Notes under the pieces: model-generated
Database searches by the model: none
Told to the model about the DNA's origin: nothing
The model's input: the letters and a program-made list of their open reading frames with translations, nothing else
Shown here: piece by piece, positions 4,973 to 6,100 of the stretch
Numbering within the stretch: the stretch's first letter is position 1
Layout: each line of letters opens with the position of its first letter
NCBI GenBank assembly: GCA_934488695.1
Contig: CAKSSH010000065.1
Location: forward strand, 1-6,100
Direction: 5' to 3'
DNA: 6,100 bases
DNA from: an uncultured Oscillospiraceae bacterium
Lineage (GTDB): Bacteria > Bacillota > Clostridia > Oscillospirales > Ruminococcaceae
Made by a program: the position numbers and the translations under genes

Positions 4973-5740
4973 TCAGGCTGCCTGAGAAGAGCTCTTTTCG
5001 CTCGACTCGCTTTCGGTTTTAGGCAGCGTGCTTTCCACACTGTAATACTCATATTCAACAATTTGCGGGGTTTCCTGAATGGCCCGAATCACATATTTGT
5101 TTTTGGCAATTTTCTCCAGCGTGTAATACATGATCTTGTCCGGCTTCGCCGTATTTTCCGAGGGGGCCAGTGTTGTACTTGAGGCCATGTACGCCACGGT
5201 CAGGGTATACATCTTCCCCTTGCGGCGAATCTTATCCACGCGCGGCTGATATTGCACATTGTACCCCATCGGCGGAACGGTATAACAAGAATTTTCGGCA
5301 TTGTATTCAAAGGTCAGGCTGGTGTTTCCGAACGTCTGGTGCGACAGCGACACCTCACTGCCGAACAAGCTGGCCGCCGAAACGTCCAAATCGCTTGCCG
5401 GAATTAACATCATGCCGTATTCATCCTCGGGGTACGTCGTTTCGTTTTCACCGATCCCCGTCAGCAAATTCCACATAGAAGACATCAGCAGTGCGTGTTC
5501 GTCCGCATTGGCAACATTGGAAAAAGCCACCGGGTCCACCATGACAACCGGTGCAATAAATTTTTCAAACGACGCCTTTTTTTCGGAATCGTCAAACCAA
5601 GAGATAGCCCACTGGGTCAACAAAACCGCCACCGTCACAACACCGACAAGAGCAAACGCCAGCACGGTTGCGCCGACTGCAACGGCTCTGCGTTTTTTTT
5701 GTACCGCCGCCGCAGCGCCGGTTTTTTGATTTGTTTTCAT
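4973..5740 (-). CDS. Single-pass membrane-anchored protein of unknown function
   Basis: I do not recognise this 255-residue protein. It starts at ATG 5738-5740, with GGGAG (5748-5752) seven bases upstream; an ATG 14 codons earlier overlaps the promoter region and is rejected. Residues 1-18 are basic (QKKRR at 14-18). Residues about 19-45 are a long hydrophobic helix rich in Val and Ala, with no lipobox or clear cleavage site, so it should be a signal anchor placing the rest outside the membrane. The outer part (about 50-255) has FIAPVVMVDPVAF (61-73), an acidic stretch ENETTYPEDEYG (98-109), alternating patterns suggesting beta strands (MYTLTVAYM, 177-185; YVIRAIQETPQIVEYEYYSVES, roughly 216-237), one Cys (C152) and a Ser/Glu-rich tail. 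The overall look, one TM plus a small extracytoplasmic domain, fits a surface or assembly factor, but no role can be assigned. Confidence 0.82.
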   Translation of the reverse strand: MKTNQKTGAAAAVQKKRRAVAVGATVLAFALVGVVTVAVLLTQWAISWFDDSEKKASFEKFIAPVVMVDPVAFSNVANADEHALLMSSMWNLLTGIGENETTYPEDEYGMMLIPASDLDVSAASLFGSEVSLSHQTFGNTSLTFEYNAENSCYTVPPMGYNVQYQPRVDKIRRKGKMYTLTVAYMASSTTLAPSENTAKPDKIMYYTLEKIAKNKYVIRAIQETPQIVEYEYYSVESTLPKTESESSEKSSSQAA

Positions 5741-5770
5741 CCAAACGCTCCCACTAAAAAACTTTTTTTC

Positions 5771-5799
5771 ATTGTAACACAATTTTGTTTAAAAAACAA
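5771..5799 (-). promoter_or_regulatory. Promoter of the membrane-protein gene (extended -10)
   Basis: On the minus strand, TACAAT (5771-5776) is preceded by TGT, giving an extended -10. TTGTTT (5794-5799) lies 17 bases upstream as the -35. Transcription would start near 5764, close ahead of the ribosome site at 5748-5752. The -35 box also forms half of a short dyad, TTGTTT (5785-5790) / AAACAA (5794-5799). Confidence 0.7.
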
Positions 5800-5962
5800 G
5801 TCCTTTTTTTAGTTTATTTAATGTCAGAAGGCAGTTAATAACAGTCTTTTTCTCCATTTCGTGTTTTGATTGCTTATATAGTGTTTTGTCATCATTTTCA
5901 GCACAATATATGGATATATTCTTATACTTTTATATAAATTATTTTAATAAGTAAATTATATG
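5800..5962. other. A+T-rich stretch between divergent promoters, no gene seen
   Basis: The whole gap 5741-6074 lies between the membrane-protein gene and ychF, which point away from each other. Apart from the two promoters listed, this part holds no open frame with a ribosome site, no tRNA-like fold and no T-tailed hairpin. It is much richer in A and T than the coding regions, with runs such as TATATAAATTATTTTAATAA near 5930-5950. This could act as an upstream element for the ychF promoter. Confidence 0.5.
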
Positions 5963-5991
5963 TTGTTTTTAAAGAAAAATTTTTGTATAAT
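5963..5991 (+). promoter_or_regulatory. Promoter of ychF (TTGTTT-17-TATAAT)
   Basis: A consensus -10 TATAAT (5986-5991) with TTGTTT (5963-5968) 17 bases upstream. Transcription should start near 5998, giving a leader of about 77 bases before the ATG. No strong hairpin or known riboswitch motif was seen in that leader. Confidence 0.75.
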
Positions 5992-6074
5992 ATGATTTTG
6001 TACTGGATTCTTTTTTACATTTTAAGAACTCTGGAACGAATAATCATAAGAATAATTAATGAGGAGATTCTATT

Positions 6075-6100
6075 ATGAAGCTTGGTATCGTAGGTCTGCC
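6075..6100 (+). CDS. ychF: Ribosome-binding ATPase YchF (first nine residues)
   Basis: Only MKLGIVGLP is visible before the window ends (the last codon is CCN, Pro in any case). This is the start I know from Firmicutes YchF/OLA1, which continues into the NVGKS P-loop, so the G1 motif begins exactly at the edge. YchF is a P-loop protein of the Obg group that prefers ATP and binds ribosomes. GAGGAG (6061-6066) lies eight bases before the ATG, and a consensus promoter is upstream. Nine residues are few, and another TRAFAC GTPase could begin alike, but this exact string favours YchF. Confidence 0.8.

Noticed and set aside
5741..5782. Membrane-protein start at 5782
   Set aside because: That ATG lies upstream of the -10 box at 5771-5776; the start at 5740 has GGGAG at good spacing.
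5998..6074. Riboswitch or small RNA in the ychF leader
   Set aside because: The leader is short and A+T-rich, and I found no stable stem, terminator or known aptamer core.

Overview
The window looks like chromosomal DNA from an anaerobic, Gram-positive Clostridia-type bacterium, most likely the Oscillospiraceae/Ruminococcaceae group. This is inferred from strong AAGGAGG-type ribosome binding sites, vegetative TTGACA/TATAAT promoters, T-tailed hairpin terminators, a free-standing PduL, and a heavy-metal ATPase whose metal-binding domain is a separate small gene. Genus cannot be fixed from the sequence alone.

Layout, left to right: (1) 1-289, minus strand, the N-terminal part of a probable CE15-like alpha/beta hydrolase, with a clear promoter and a dyad over its -35 box. 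(2) 514-1605, minus, a P-loop ATPase that resembles the uncharacterised PRK06851-type family; its second repeat has lost the P-loop. (3) 1785-2354, plus, pduL (phosphate acyltransferase), divergent from the ATPase, with its own promoter. (4) 2437-4845, minus, a three-gene metal-resistance operon: ArsR/CadC-type repressor, 72-residue HMA metal-binding protein, and P1B-2-type Zn/Cd/Pb-exporting ATPase. The genes overlap or nearly touch. The operon starts from a near-consensus promoter covered by three TCATATG boxes spaced exactly 16 bp apart. (5) 4973-5740, minus, a single-pass membrane-anchored protein of unknown function. (6) An A+T-rich intergenic region, then the first nine codons of ychF on the plus strand at 6075.

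How the genes work together: the metal operon is the clearest functional unit. The repressor keeps both known metal-site types of the CadC/SmtB family, sits on operators overlapping its own promoter, and should release on binding Zn(II)/Cd(II)/Pb(II). This would switch on the soluble HMA protein and the efflux pump together. The other genes look like single-gene transcription units separated by good terminators: 474-504, the two-way 2403-2437, and 4934-4965.

No tRNA, rRNA, CRISPR array, insertion sequence or phage gene was seen. The window is mostly ordinary housekeeping and resistance DNA. The best candidates for something under-described are the ATPase with one degenerate half, the phased operator array, the split HMA/pump arrangement and the unknown membrane protein.
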